Assembly: GCA_963805715.1 (NCBI GenBank)
Contig: CAWDVK010000008.1
Coordinates: forward strand, 186,001 to 250,000
DNA from: CAWDVK01 sp963805715
GTDB taxonomy: Bacteria > Actinomycetota > Actinomycetes > Streptosporangiales > Streptosporangiaceae
Direction: 5' to 3'
DNA length: 64,000 bases
Each line of letters starts with the position of its first letter. The first letter of the stretch is position 1. The notes beneath the pieces were generated by a model. That model saw nothing but the letters and a program-made list of their open reading frames with translations, searched no databases and was not told the DNA's origin. Positions 42,738 to 52,163 of the stretch are shown here, one piece after another. Position numbers and translations under genes: made by a program.

Positions 42738-44211
42738 CCGTGCGCCGATCGAGAGCGGCCAGCTGCTCGGCGAGCCATCTCGTGGGCGGCATGGCCGCGC
42801 CTGCGCGGGCCAGGGCCGCGGCGCGCCGGGTGCGCTCGTCGTCACTCATCGACAGCGCCTGGTGCATGGCCTCGGCCGTGCCGGACACGTCGAACGGGTT
42901 GATCATCAAGGCGGCCTCGCCCAGCTCTGCCGCCGCGCCGGCCTCCCTCGACAGCACCAGGGCACAGCCGCGGTCCGACAGGATCGGGCCTTCCTTGGCC
43001 ACCAGGTTCATGCCGTCCCTGATCGGGTTGACCAGCAGCACGTCGGCCAGCCGGTAGGCCGCGAGAGAGCGCGCGTAGTCGTCATTGACCTGCAAGATCA
43101 GCGGATCCCAGTCCGGCGTGCCGAACTCGTCCTCGATCTGCCCGGCCAGCCGCTGCACGGTGGCCGTGTACTCGCGGTACTCCGGCAGGTCATGCCGGGA
43201 CGGATAGGCGAAGGCAATGTGCATGATCCGTCCTCGCCACTGCGGATGCGTGAGCAGCAGCTCGCGATAGGCGGCGAGCCCCCGGACGATGTTCTTGGAG
43301 AGCTCGGTCCGGTCGATCCGGACGATGAGCTTCCGGTCGCCGACGGCGTCGCCCAGCGTCCTCATCCGGGCCTGCACATCCGGCTCGGCGGCGCGGCTGC
43401 GCAACTCGGCGGCGTCGACGCCCAGCGGATGCACGCCGATGCCGGTGACGTGGCCCGCATAGCTGACTTGCTGCCGTCCCCGGTCCACCTCGGCGCCGAG
43501 GAAGCACTCGCAGCAGTCCAGGAAGGCATCCGCCCAGCGCTGGCACAGGAATCCCGCGTGGTCGGCGCCCAGGATCCCGGCCAGCACCTCGCGGCCGATG
43601 CTGTCCGGCAGCAGGCGGTAGTAATCGGGCGGCGCCCAGGGCGTATGCGAGAAATGCGCGATCGGGACCTCGGGCCGCAGCTCGGCCAGCATGCGCGGCA
43701 CCAGCGTCAGGTGATAGTCCTGCACCACGGCCCTCGCCGGCCCGCTGCCGTTTGCCGCGGGACCGGACGCGGCTGCGAGCGCGTTCGCGAATGCCCGGTT
43801 GTAGTCGCGGAATGACTCCCACTCGCGCCGGAAGGCGACGCCGAACACCGGCCTGGTGGGCGTGTCGTAGAGCATGTGGTGGACGAACCAGAGCGTTGAG
43901 TTGGCCACGGCGTTGTAGGCGCGGTTGAACGTCACTGGCGAGATGTCGAGCATCCGGATGGCCGGGTCGCCGACAGCCCCGCCGAGGTCGAGCACGCCAT
44001 CGCGGCTCGCCCGCACGGCTGCCCGGTCGGCGTCGCTCAGCGCAGCGCAGACCCAGATCATGTCGGCCTGGCTGGCCACCGTCAGCAGGCCGGAGACCAT
44101 GCCGCCGCCGCCCCGGCTCACGGTGAGCTTCCCGTCGTCGCCCAGCGAGTACGACACCGGGCCCCGGTTGGAGGCAATGAGGACCCGCCCGCTGGCTGCT
44201 GCTTCGCCCAT
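42730..44211 (-). CDS. otsA: Trehalose-6-phosphate synthase (GT20)
   Basis: About 493 residues from ATG 44211, chosen because family similarity begins there (RVLIASNRGPVSY); starts at 44316 or TTG 44379 would run into the promoter and riboswitch of the divergent gene. GT20 motifs: SNRGPVSY, GGGGMVSGLL, QDYHLTLVPRML, IAHFSHTPWAPP, GIGVHPLGVD, RIDRTELSKNIVRGL, LLVNPIRDGMNLVAKEGP. The usual UDP/GDP-glucose binding residues are in place. It joins UDP-glucose or GDP-glucose to glucose 6-phosphate. The gene is convergent with otsB. Confidence 0.92.
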   Translation of the reverse strand: MGEAAASGRVLIASNRGPVSYSLGDDGKLTVSRGGGGMVSGLLTVASQADMIWVCAALSDADRAAVRASRDGVLDLGGAVGDPAIRMLDISPVTFNRAYNAVANSTLWFVHHMLYDTPTRPVFGVAFRREWESFRDYNRAFANALAAASGPAANGSGPARAVVQDYHLTLVPRMLAELRPEVPIAHFSHTPWAPPDYYRLLPDSIGREVLAGILGADHAGFLCQRWADAFLDCCECFLGAEVDRGRQQVSYAGHVTGIGVHPLGVDAAELRSRAAEPDVQARMRTLGDAVGDRKLIVRIDRTELSKNIVRGLAAYRELLLTHPQWRGRIMHIAFAYPSRHDLPEYREYTATVQRLAGQIEDEFGTPDWDPLILQVNDDYARSLAAYRLADVLLVNPIRDGMNLVAKEGPILSDRGCALVLSREAGAAAELGEAALMINPFDVSGTAEAMHQALSMSDDERTRRAAALARAGAAMPPTRWLAEQLAALDRRTVS

Positions 44212-44334
44212 GTGCGGCGAGGTTATCGGCTGCTGCCACCCGGCCGCCGCACCGGCTCGCTGCAGCGGCAGCGGAAGATCGATTGGAAGCGGACGGCCAT
44301 CTCCGGTTACAATCATGGATACAACTTCATAACG

Positions 44335-44515
44335 CTCATCCAGAGGGGTGGAGGGACCGGCCCTGTGAAGCCCCGGCAACCATCGCGATGATCACGCGCT
44401 CGCGTCGCGCAGCGGCGGCCGCCTGACGGCAGCTGATCGCAGCTATTACGGCGAGGTCGTCTCGCGACAGGTGCCAACTCCGGCCCGCGGCCACAAGGCC
44501 GATGGGACAGATGAG
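44335..44515 (+). promoter_or_regulatory. SAM-I (S-box) riboswitch
   Basis: Stem P1 is formed by CTCATC (44335-44340) and GATGAG (44510-44515). The conserved core follows: CCAGAGGGGTGGAGGGAC, then GAAGCCCCGGCAACC, and near the 3' side GGTGCCAACTCC. These are the hallmark elements of the S-adenosylmethionine riboswitch. It ends 17 nt before the threonine-synthase-like start, so the ribosome-binding region (GAGGAGAG) lies at the base of P1 and translation control is likely. High SAM should turn the gene off. Confidence 0.95.
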
Positions 44516-44532
44516 GAGAGAGGCCTCGCCCC

Positions 44533-45816
44533 GTGAGTACTTCAGTGACGACGACAGCGCCGTCGCGGCTCGGCTATGCCAGCCACCTGTCCTGCCGCGA
44601 ATGCGGCCACAGCTATCCCATCGGCAGCGGCCACGCGTGCGCCGAGTGCTTCGGCCCGCTCGAGGTCGCCTACGACCTGCCGTCGCTGAGCCGGGAGTCG
44701 ATCGAGGCCGGACCGCAGAATCTGTGGCGTTACGCCAGCTTGCTGCCCGTCCCGCCGGATGTGGCCGACCGGCCCAACACCGAGCCGGGATGGACCCGCC
44801 TGGTCCGGGCCGATCAGCTGGCCCGCGCGATCGGGGTCCGTACTCTGTGGATCAAGGACGAGCGGTCCAACCCCACTCACTCCTTCAAGGACCGTGTCGT
44901 CGCGGTGGCGCTGGCCGCCGCGGTCGAGCTCGGCTTCAAGGTGCTTGCCTGCCCGTCGACCGGCAACCTCGCGCACGCCGTCGCCGCGGCGGCCGCCAGG
45001 GCCGGCATCCATTCCGTCGTGCTCGTGCCCGCCGACCTGGAGCCGCAGAAGATCATTGCGACGGCGGTGCACGGCGGCGCCCTGGTGGCGGTCGACGGCA
45101 GCTACGACGACGTGAACCGGCTCGCGTCGGAGCTGGCTGATGACCGCGAGGACTGGGCCTTCGTCAACGTGAACGTCCGGCCCTACTACGCCGAGGGCTC
45201 CAAGACCATCGGCTATGAGATCGCCGAGCAGCTGGGCTGGCGGCTGCCGCAGCAGATTGTCGTGCCGGTAGCGTCCGGCGCTCAGCTGGTCAAGATCGAC
45301 AAGGCTTTCCGCGAGTTCACCGAACTCGGCCTGGTCCCCGGCACGGACTGCCGGGTCTACGGAGCGCAGGCAACGGGCTGCTCGCCGGTGGCCGCGGCAT
45401 TCCGGGCCGGCCACGACGTGGTGCAGCCGGTACGGCCGGCCACGGTCGCGAAGTCGCTGGCGATCGGGAACCCCGCCGACGGGCCGTACGTCCTCGATGT
45501 CGTGCGGCGCAGCGGCGGGGCCGTCGCCGACGTGTCCGATGACGAGATCGTGGCCGCGATCAGGCTGCTGGCGTCTACGGAGGGCATCTTCGGCGAGACC
45601 GCGGGCGGCGTCACCCTGGCGGTGCTCCGCAAGCTGCTGGCGGCTGGCCAGATCGACCCGGACGCGGAAACGGTCATCATCAATTCCGGTGACGGGCTGA
45701 AGACGCTGGACGCGGTGGCCGGCACCATCGGCGGGCTGACGCCGATCCGCCCGACGCTCGCGGCCTTCGAGGCGGCCGAGGAAGCCGCTCTAGCGCGAGA
45801 GGCAGGCAGGGCATGA
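44533..45816 (+). CDS. thrC: Threonine synthase-family PLP enzyme (ThrC or O-phosphohomoserine sulfhydrylase)
   Basis: 427 residues from GTG 44533. A small zinc-ribbon-like N-terminus has CREC (21-24) and CAEC (36-39). The fold-type II PLP core has NPTHSFKDR with Lys119 as Schiff-base lysine, CPSTGNLAHA for the phosphate loop, VNVNVRPYYAEGSKTIGYE and INSGDGLKTLD. Family members make threonine from O-phosphohomoserine. Two features point to methionine synthesis instead: control by a SAM riboswitch and overlap (ATGA) with a MoaD/ThiS-like sulfur carrier. Such a pair could produce homocysteine from O-phosphohomoserine; I recall a Streptomyces enzyme of this type being reported. Which reaction occurs cannot be decided from sequence. 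Confidence 0.88.
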   Translation: MSTSVTTTAPSRLGYASHLSCRECGHSYPIGSGHACAECFGPLEVAYDLPSLSRESIEAGPQNLWRYASLLPVPPDVADRPNTEPGWTRLVRADQLARAIGVRTLWIKDERSNPTHSFKDRVVAVALAAAVELGFKVLACPSTGNLAHAVAAAAARAGIHSVVLVPADLEPQKIIATAVHGGALVAVDGSYDDVNRLASELADDREDWAFVNVNVRPYYAEGSKTIGYEIAEQLGWRLPQQIVVPVASGAQLVKIDKAFREFTELGLVPGTDCRVYGAQATGCSPVAAAFRAGHDVVQPVRPATVAKSLAIGNPADGPYVLDVVRRSGGAVADVSDDEIVAAIRLLASTEGIFGETAGGVTLAVLRKLLAAGQIDPDAETVIINSGDGLKTLDAVAGTIGGLTPIRPTLAAFEAAEEAALAREAGRA

Positions 45817-46088
45817 GCGTGTCGGTCCGCATCCCGACCATCTTGCGTTCCTATACCGGGGGCGCCAAGGAGGTCGCGGCCGAGCCCGGCTCACTGCGCG
45901 AGGTGATCGCCGGGCTGGACCGGGCCTATCCGGGCCTCGGCGGCCGCATCCTGGACGATGCGGGGCAGCTGCGGCGTTTCGTCAACGTCTACGTGGGTGA
46001 CGAGGACGTCCGGCTCGCGCAGGGACTTGATACCCCGGTGCCAGCCGGGATTCAGGTCTCGGTCATCCCGGCCGTCGCGGGCGGCTAG
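45813..46088 (+). CDS. MoaD/ThiS-family sulfur carrier protein
   Basis: 91 residues, ATG 45813 overlapping the thrC-like stop. Ubiquitin-like fold: SVRIPTILRSYTGGAKEV, REVIAGLDRAYPGL, RFVNVYVGDEDVR, and the C-terminal VIPAVAGG. The Gly-Gly end is the site that is adenylated and thiocarboxylated in MoaD, ThiS and CysO. No moaE, thiG or mec gene is adjacent; the coupling to a riboswitch-controlled PLP enzyme suggests it carries sulfur for homocysteine or cysteine formation. Confidence 0.88.
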   Translation: MSVSVRIPTILRSYTGGAKEVAAEPGSLREVIAGLDRAYPGLGGRILDDAGQLRRFVNVYVGDEDVRLAQGLDTPVPAGIQVSVIPAVAGG

Positions 46089-46338
46089 CCCCGCCGCGAG
46101 CCGATACTGCCTGCCGGGCAGGGGCTTGCGCGGCAGGCGGTCGGCTTGCTGCCGGGGTTTCGGGGACCAAGTGGACGCGGCGGGGCACCGCACGATGTAA
46201 AGTCGTGAGCGGTCGCTCAGGTGCAGCGGGAGCGGCAAGCTGTGCTTGCTCGTGACGCCTGGACTTCCCGCGATCACACGGGTCCCGCGTTGCGTGGGCG
46301 GAACCCGCAGCCCGAGCGGAGTTAGGGAGTTGTTGGTA

Positions 46339-46539
46339 ATGGCTCAGGGCACCGTCAAATGGTTCAACGCGGATAAGGGCTACGGCTTCATCGCTGTTGA
46401 CGGTGGTAGGGACGTATTCGTCCACTTCTCAGCTATCCAGGCGGATGGCTACCGCAGCCTTGAAGAAGGCCAGCGGGTGGAGTTCGAGATCACTCAGAGT
46501 GACCGGGGGCCGCAGGCTGAGGCCGTGCGGACCGTCTAG
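46339..46539 (+). CDS. Cold-shock domain protein (CspA family)
   Basis: 66 residues from ATG 46339. It has the complete cold-shock fold: GTVKWFNADKGYGFI (RNP1 KGYGFI), DVFVHFSAIQ (RNP2 VFVHF), LEEGQRVEFEI and GPQAEAVRTV. It binds single-stranded RNA/DNA as a chaperone. A 19-bp terminator hairpin follows 18 nt after the stop, so transcription is monocistronic or ends here. Confidence 0.95.
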   Translation: MAQGTVKWFNADKGYGFIAVDGGRDVFVHFSAIQADGYRSLEEGQRVEFEITQSDRGPQAEAVRTV

Positions 46540-46556
46540 GTCGCTCACTGACGCGC

Positions 46557-46598
46557 CGGCAGGCCCGGCACCCCGTCAGCGGGGTGCCGGGCCTGCCG
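46557..46598 (+). terminator. 19-bp perfect terminator hairpin after the cold-shock gene
   Basis: CGGCAGGCCCGGCACCCCG pairs perfectly with CGGGGTGCCGGGCCTGCCG around the tetraloop TCAG. It separates csp from groEL. There is no T-run, in line with GC-rich actinomycetes. Confidence 0.9.
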
Positions 46599-46634
46599 CA
46601 TTCATGGCCACGGTCCGTGCGGGCGGCCGCTCAG

Positions 46635-46661
46635 CTTGCACTCTCGTGCCGAGAGTGCTAA
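46635..46661 (+). promoter_or_regulatory. CIRCE operator 1 (HrcA site)
   Basis: TTGCACTC, nine bases, GAGTGCTAA: one base short of the CIRCE consensus TTAGCACTC-N9-GAGTGCTAA on the left arm. It lies 167 bp upstream of groEL. Confidence 0.9.
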
Positions 46662-46669
46662 ACAAGTCG

Positions 46670-46696
46670 TTAGCACTCTCGGGGTGAGAGTGACAA
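46670..46696 (+). promoter_or_regulatory. CIRCE operator 2 (HrcA site)
   Basis: TTAGCACTC, nine bases, GAGTGACAA: a perfect left arm and a right arm with two changes. It follows the first operator by 8 bp. Tandem sites allow graded repression by HrcA. Confidence 0.85.
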
Positions 46697-46827
46697 TTTA
46701 CAGTGGCGCGATCGGGGCGATGAGGCTCGTCGTGTGGGCAGGCAGGGACTGCCGCTAGCGAGCCGTCCGTCGCGGGCTTCGGCCCGGTGGGCGCGCAAAG
46801 GCAAAAAGTTCCGGAGGACTGGAGCCT

Positions 46828-48450
<1,623 letters not shown>

Positions 48451-48457
48451 TCCGTTT

Positions 48458-48483
48458 CCGGTACCGCCGCGCGGCGGTACCGG
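48458..48483 (+). terminator. 26-bp perfect palindrome after groEL
   Basis: CCGGTACCGCCGC is followed directly by its exact complement GCGGCGGTACCGG, seven bases after the stop. It can fold into a hairpin in RNA and probably supports termination together with the next hairpin. Confidence 0.75.
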
Positions 48484-48533
48484 CGGGCGAGAAGGCCGTA
48501 CTGACTGGCTGGCCTGCGCCAGCTACCAGCGAC

Positions 48534-48568
48534 AGGAGGTGGCCCCGGCTCTGCCGGGGCCACCTCCT
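48534..48568 (+). terminator. 15-bp perfect terminator hairpin
   Basis: AGGAGGTGGCCCCGG pairs without mismatch with CCGGGGCCACCTCCT around a five-base loop CTCTG. It is the stronger of two structures between groEL and the next gene. Confidence 0.88.
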
Positions 48569-48723
48569 CGGCGTTGGGAGGTCTGCAGCTGCCGGGAGGC
48601 TGCCGTTAATGTGGCGGCTGCGGTCCCCTGGCCGGCGCACCGCCGGGCCGGACGGCAGCCGGGCCTGGATTTAATCACGCGTGCCGGCTCCACAAGGTAG
48701 CCCTGAGGAGGGATTATCGGCGC

Positions 48724-49890
48724 ATGAACCCCCCGACCGAGCAGCTGATCCGCGACTACCTCAACCGGGTGTCGGTCGCGGCGCGTGATCAGCTCAGCCC
48801 GGAGGACCGGCGCGCGTTCCTGGCCCGGATGCACGAGGTTATCGAGCGCAGCAGCGGAGGTCCGCGGGCAAGTCGCGCCCAGGTGAGGAAGACGCTGTCC
48901 GGCTTCGGTGACCCGGCCACGCTTGTTGATCATGAGCGGGCCCGGCTGGCCGCCGTCCGCGGGCAGCCGCTGCCAGAGCCCGCCGCGCAGCCGACCGGCC
49001 CGCAGCGCCGGCGCGGATCCCGGCAGGCCGGCCTGAGCGGGACGGCCGCCGGCTTCGTGGTGCCCGGCCCCGCTTCGCCCCTCGACGACGACCAGGCACT
49101 GGCCAGCCGGGAGCTGTCCGGCAGGTCACCGGCGGCGCAGCCGTCCGGGCGGCCCCCGGCGGGGGAGAACCCGATCCAGAGCGGGCCGGGGGCAGGACGG
49201 TGGCGCCCGCCCGGCCCTGCGCAGCCCTCCGCCTCCACCCAGCCCGCCGCGAATGGCCATCCCGCGCAGCCGGTCACGCTGCCGCCTTCCGGCCGGCCCG
49301 GGCGTCCCGAACGTCCGGAATGGCCATCGGCGGCCCCGGCCGGGCCCCGCGAGGACGAGCTGAGCGCCTCCCGGCCGGACGTAGGCCCGGACATGGCCCC
49401 GGACATGGACGGGCCGGGCCGGCCGCGGCAGCGCGATCTGAGCGGCCCGCAGCAGCAGGATGGCCGCCGGCCGGCTCCGGCAGCAGCCGCGGCACCGGGC
49501 GTCCTGGCGCGGCGGGTCGGGAGCGTCGCGGTGACCAGGCCGCTGGAATTCAGTGCCATCGTGATCCTCGGCCTGGGCGGCCTGATCTTCCCGCCCGCCT
49601 GGCTGATCGGTGCCCTGGTGGCGCTGCTGTCCAGGACCTGGGATTTCCGCGACAAGTGGATCGGCCTGGGCGGCCCGCTGCTGCTGGTCATCGTCGGGAG
49701 CCTGGCGGCCGTGGCACTCGGCGGCGAGCACGCGTCGGCCGGCCGCTACGTGCACGAGGCGTGGACGTCCGGCAGCTACCTGAGCCGCATCGGCGCCGTA
49801 CTTGGCGCCGCCTACCTGGGCTGGCGACTGAGGAAAGGGCCGCGGACTCCGGCCTCCCCGCCGTGGAACCGGCCGCACCGGATCGGCTGA
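48724..49890 (+). CDS. Membrane protein with HAAS/DUF1700-like N-terminus
   Basis: 388 residues from ATG 48724. The first 75 residues (EQLIRDYLNRVSVAARDQLSPEDRRAFLARMHEVIER, VRKTLSGFGDPATLVDHER) have the helical pattern of HAAS (DUF1700-type) domains, often found before membrane regions in regulators and permeases. A long Pro/Gly/Arg-rich linker (about 80-265) follows and three hydrophobic helices end the protein (FSAIVILGLGGLIFPPAWLIGALVALL, PLLLVIVGSLAAVALGG, IGAVLGAAYLGWRL). Function unknown; orientation same as groEL but separated by terminators. Confidence 0.65.
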   Translation: MNPPTEQLIRDYLNRVSVAARDQLSPEDRRAFLARMHEVIERSSGGPRASRAQVRKTLSGFGDPATLVDHERARLAAVRGQPLPEPAAQPTGPQRRRGSRQAGLSGTAAGFVVPGPASPLDDDQALASRELSGRSPAAQPSGRPPAGENPIQSGPGAGRWRPPGPAQPSASTQPAANGHPAQPVTLPPSGRPGRPERPEWPSAAPAGPREDELSASRPDVGPDMAPDMDGPGRPRQRDLSGPQQQDGRRPAPAAAAAPGVLARRVGSVAVTRPLEFSAIVILGLGGLIFPPAWLIGALVALLSRTWDFRDKWIGLGGPLLLVIVGSLAAVALGGEHASAGRYVHEAWTSGSYLSRIGAVLGAAYLGWRLRKGPRTPASPPWNRPHRIG

Positions 49891-50065
49891 GTGCCACGAC
49901 AGGTGACAGTCCAGCGCACCGGCGACTGGCCGCGGCCGCGGGCACAGCGTGGCCAGGCGTGTACCGGGCCAGCATCAGCCGGATCGAGCGCATACCGATA
50001 ACCTGGTGACGCGGCCGGGCTCCGGCGGCACACTCTGTCTGTCCTCCTCGCGTAAGGTCCCGCCC

Positions 50066-50449
50066 GTGCCCACTGGCAAGGTCAAATGGTATGACGCCGA
50101 CAAAGGGTTCGGCTTTCTCACCCGCGACGACGGGGGTGAGGTCTTCGTGCACAAGGCGGCGCTGGATCCCGGCGTCGCGGGGCTGCGGCCCGGCCAGCGC
50201 GTAGAGTTCGGCGTTGCCGAGGGCAGGCGGGGTACCCAGGCGCTTCAGGTGCGGGTGCTCGATCCGCTGCCCACCGTGGCGAAGGCCAGCAGGAAGAGCC
50301 CGGACGAGATGGTCGTGATCGTCGAGGATCTGATCAAGCTGCTCGACGGGGTCTCGAATACCTACCGGCGCGGAAAGCACCCGGACGGCCGGGACGCCAA
50401 GAAGATCGCGGCGGTGCTCCGGGCCGTTGCCGCGGACCTGGAAATCTGA
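50066..50449 (+). CDS. Cold-shock domain protein with C-terminal extension
   Basis: 127 residues from GTG 50066. Residues 1-67 form a cold-shock domain: GKVKWYDADKGFGFLTRDD and EVFVHKAALD, with the RNP1 Phe in KGFGFL. Residues 68-127 are an extra helical domain (SRKSPDEMVVIVEDLIKLLDGVSNTYRRGKHPDGRDAKKIAAVLRAVAADL) found on actinobacterial double-size Csps. It should bind nucleic acid; the extension may mediate oligomerisation or protein contacts. The next gene, on the other strand, is convergent. Confidence 0.88.
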   Translation: MPTGKVKWYDADKGFGFLTRDDGGEVFVHKAALDPGVAGLRPGQRVEFGVAEGRRGTQALQVRVLDPLPTVAKASRKSPDEMVVIVEDLIKLLDGVSNTYRRGKHPDGRDAKKIAAVLRAVAADLEI

Positions 50450-50481
50450 CCGCGCGGATCCTGCCCCTGCGGTCGGCGCGG

Positions 50482-52047
50482 TTACCGGGCCTGAGCCTCC
50501 GGCTCCCGCAGCGCCCTGCTGTGCGCCCGCAGGGCCATCCGCCGCCGGCCCGCCAGCAGCAGCACGAACGCGGTCGCCAGCCCCGCGGCTGCCACGCTCA
50601 GGCCAGCGACCCCGCTGGACGTGAGCGACAGGGCTAGCCCGGCCAGGCCGCCGAGTACCCAGGACAGCTGGTTCAGGGTCTCGGAGACAGCGAAGGTGGA
50701 CGAGCGGATGTTCTCTCCTATCTCGCGCTGGATGGTCGAGTCCAGCGCGAGCTTGACCAGTGACTGGGAGATGGCCGCGACGAAGGCCACGGCGAGCGCC
50801 GTCCAGAGACTGAAGTACCAGGCCGCTGCCCCGGTGACCACCGTGGCCAGCGCCAGCATGCCGAACACGATCAGGTGCGGCCGTCGCGAGCGCAGCTTCG
50901 AGCCCACCGCCGTGCCGATGAACCCGCCCACGGCGACGGCTCCGGCCAGGGCGCCCAGCGCGGCGTTGTGCGACAGCCCGCGGAAGTGATCGGCGCGCAG
51001 CAGGAAGGCCAGGAACAGCAGCATGAAGCCGGAGAAGGCCCGGAGCGCGGCATTACCGCGCATGGCCTCGCCGACAACGGGCCCGACGCTACGCAGCGCC
51101 CGCAGGCCACGGCGGCTCCTGGCCGGCAGCGGCCGGGTGGGCCCGGCCTGGCCGGGCTCGCTGGGATGGCCGCCGGGCGGCCGCCCTGGCCGGGAGTACC
51201 CGGCTCCCGCCGTCGCAGTCCGCCCTGGCCGGGAGTACCCGGCTCCCGCCGTCGCAGTCCGCCCGGGGCGGCTGAGATCCGCGACGGGCTGCTCCGGCTG
51301 GGTCTGCTGCCGGTCCGCTGCGGCGCCCGGAGTGTCGACGCTGTCCGGCAGCCGGAGGCCGAGTACTGTTCCGGCGATGTAGATAAGCGTGCCCACCCGC
51401 AGGACCCAGGCCGCGCCCGCTGTCCATTCGACGCCCGCGGCAACACCCACACCCAGCGTAGAGGCGATGATCCCGGCCAGCGTGGATCGCGCGTTGGCCG
51501 ACACCAGGGTCAGCTCCTCGGGCAGCAGCCGCGGCGTTACCGCGGCCCGGGTCACGTTGTAGGCCTTCTGCAGGATCAGCACCCCGAACGCCGCCGGGAA
51601 CAGCGTGATCGGATCGCCGTGCAGGGCTGCGGACATCCCCCAGCAGAGCAGGCCGCGCATCAGCAGCGTGCCCGCCAGGATGTAACGGCGACCTTGCTGT
51701 ACGCGGTCGAGCATCGGGCCGACGAAGGGCGCGAGCACCGCGAAGGGCGCAAAAGTGAAGATCAGGGCGACCGCGACCGCACTGCGCGCCTGCTGGAGCG
51801 AGACGCTGAAGAACAAGGTTCCGGCCAGCGCCACCGTGACGAACGCGTCGCCGAAGTTGCCGGCCGCCGTCAGCTCGATGAGATTGGCCAGCCCGGTGCG
51901 GCCGGCGCCCGATGCCCTGGTCAGGCGGTGGACGATGCGCCCGGCGCCGCCCGCGACGGCGGCGCCGGCCCGGCCGGCGGTCTGCGAGACAGAGACGAAG
52001 GATCGCCCGGCCCGCTTGGCCCGCGTACCCGCACCCGACTCGCCCAC
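50482..52047 (-). CDS. Major facilitator superfamily transporter
   Basis: 521 residues from GTG 52047, preceded by GGGAG; longer starts up to 52131 are possible. Twelve hydrophobic helices in two halves, with LANLIELTAAGNFGDAFVTVALAGTLFF, FTFAPFAVLAPFVGPMLDRVQQGRR (loop 2-3 motif), GLLCWGMSAAL, and in the second half SGFMLLFLAFLLR, LGALAGAVAVGGFIGTAVGSKLRSRRP and VSETLNQLSWVLGGLAGLAL. A central cytoplasmic loop of about 80 residues carries two identical SRPGRTATAGAGY units. Substrate unknown; family exports drugs or metabolites. It is convergent with the CSD gene. Confidence 0.85.
   Translation of the reverse strand: MGESGAGTRAKRAGRSFVSVSQTAGRAGAAVAGGAGRIVHRLTRASGAGRTGLANLIELTAAGNFGDAFVTVALAGTLFFSVSLQQARSAVAVALIFTFAPFAVLAPFVGPMLDRVQQGRRYILAGTLLMRGLLCWGMSAALHGDPITLFPAAFGVLILQKAYNVTRAAVTPRLLPEELTLVSANARSTLAGIIASTLGVGVAAGVEWTAGAAWVLRVGTLIYIAGTVLGLRLPDSVDTPGAAADRQQTQPEQPVADLSRPGRTATAGAGYSRPGRTATAGAGYSRPGRPPGGHPSEPGQAGPTRPLPARSRRGLRALRSVGPVVGEAMRGNAALRAFSGFMLLFLAFLLRADHFRGLSHNAALGALAGAVAVGGFIGTAVGSKLRSRRPHLIVFGMLALATVVTGAAAWYFSLWTALAVAFVAAISQSLVKLALDSTIQREIGENIRSSTFAVSETLNQLSWVLGGLAGLALSLTSSGVAGLSVAAAGLATAFVLLLAGRRRMALRAHSRALREPEAQAR
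51181..51258 (-). repeat. Two tandem 39-bp repeats in the transporter loop
   Basis: The unit from CCGCCCTGGCCGGGAGTACC to CGTCGCAGT occurs at 51181-51219 and 51220-51258 without change. It encodes a 13-residue Ser-Arg-Pro-Gly-Arg repeat in the central loop. Confidence 0.9.
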
Positions 52048-52163
52048 GCTCCCAGTATTCTGCCTTCGCGGGCATCCGGCGAGCGCCGCCTCGCGGGACG
52101 ACGGCGCTGCCCGCATGGCCGCCGGGCGCATGCACTCGCGCGGATGAGGGACAATTACTAAAC

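Noticed and set aside
43190..44239. 349-codon minus-strand frame over otsA
   Set aside because: It is another frame of the same strand as otsA, Arg/Pro-rich without motifs; otsA has complete GT20 motifs.
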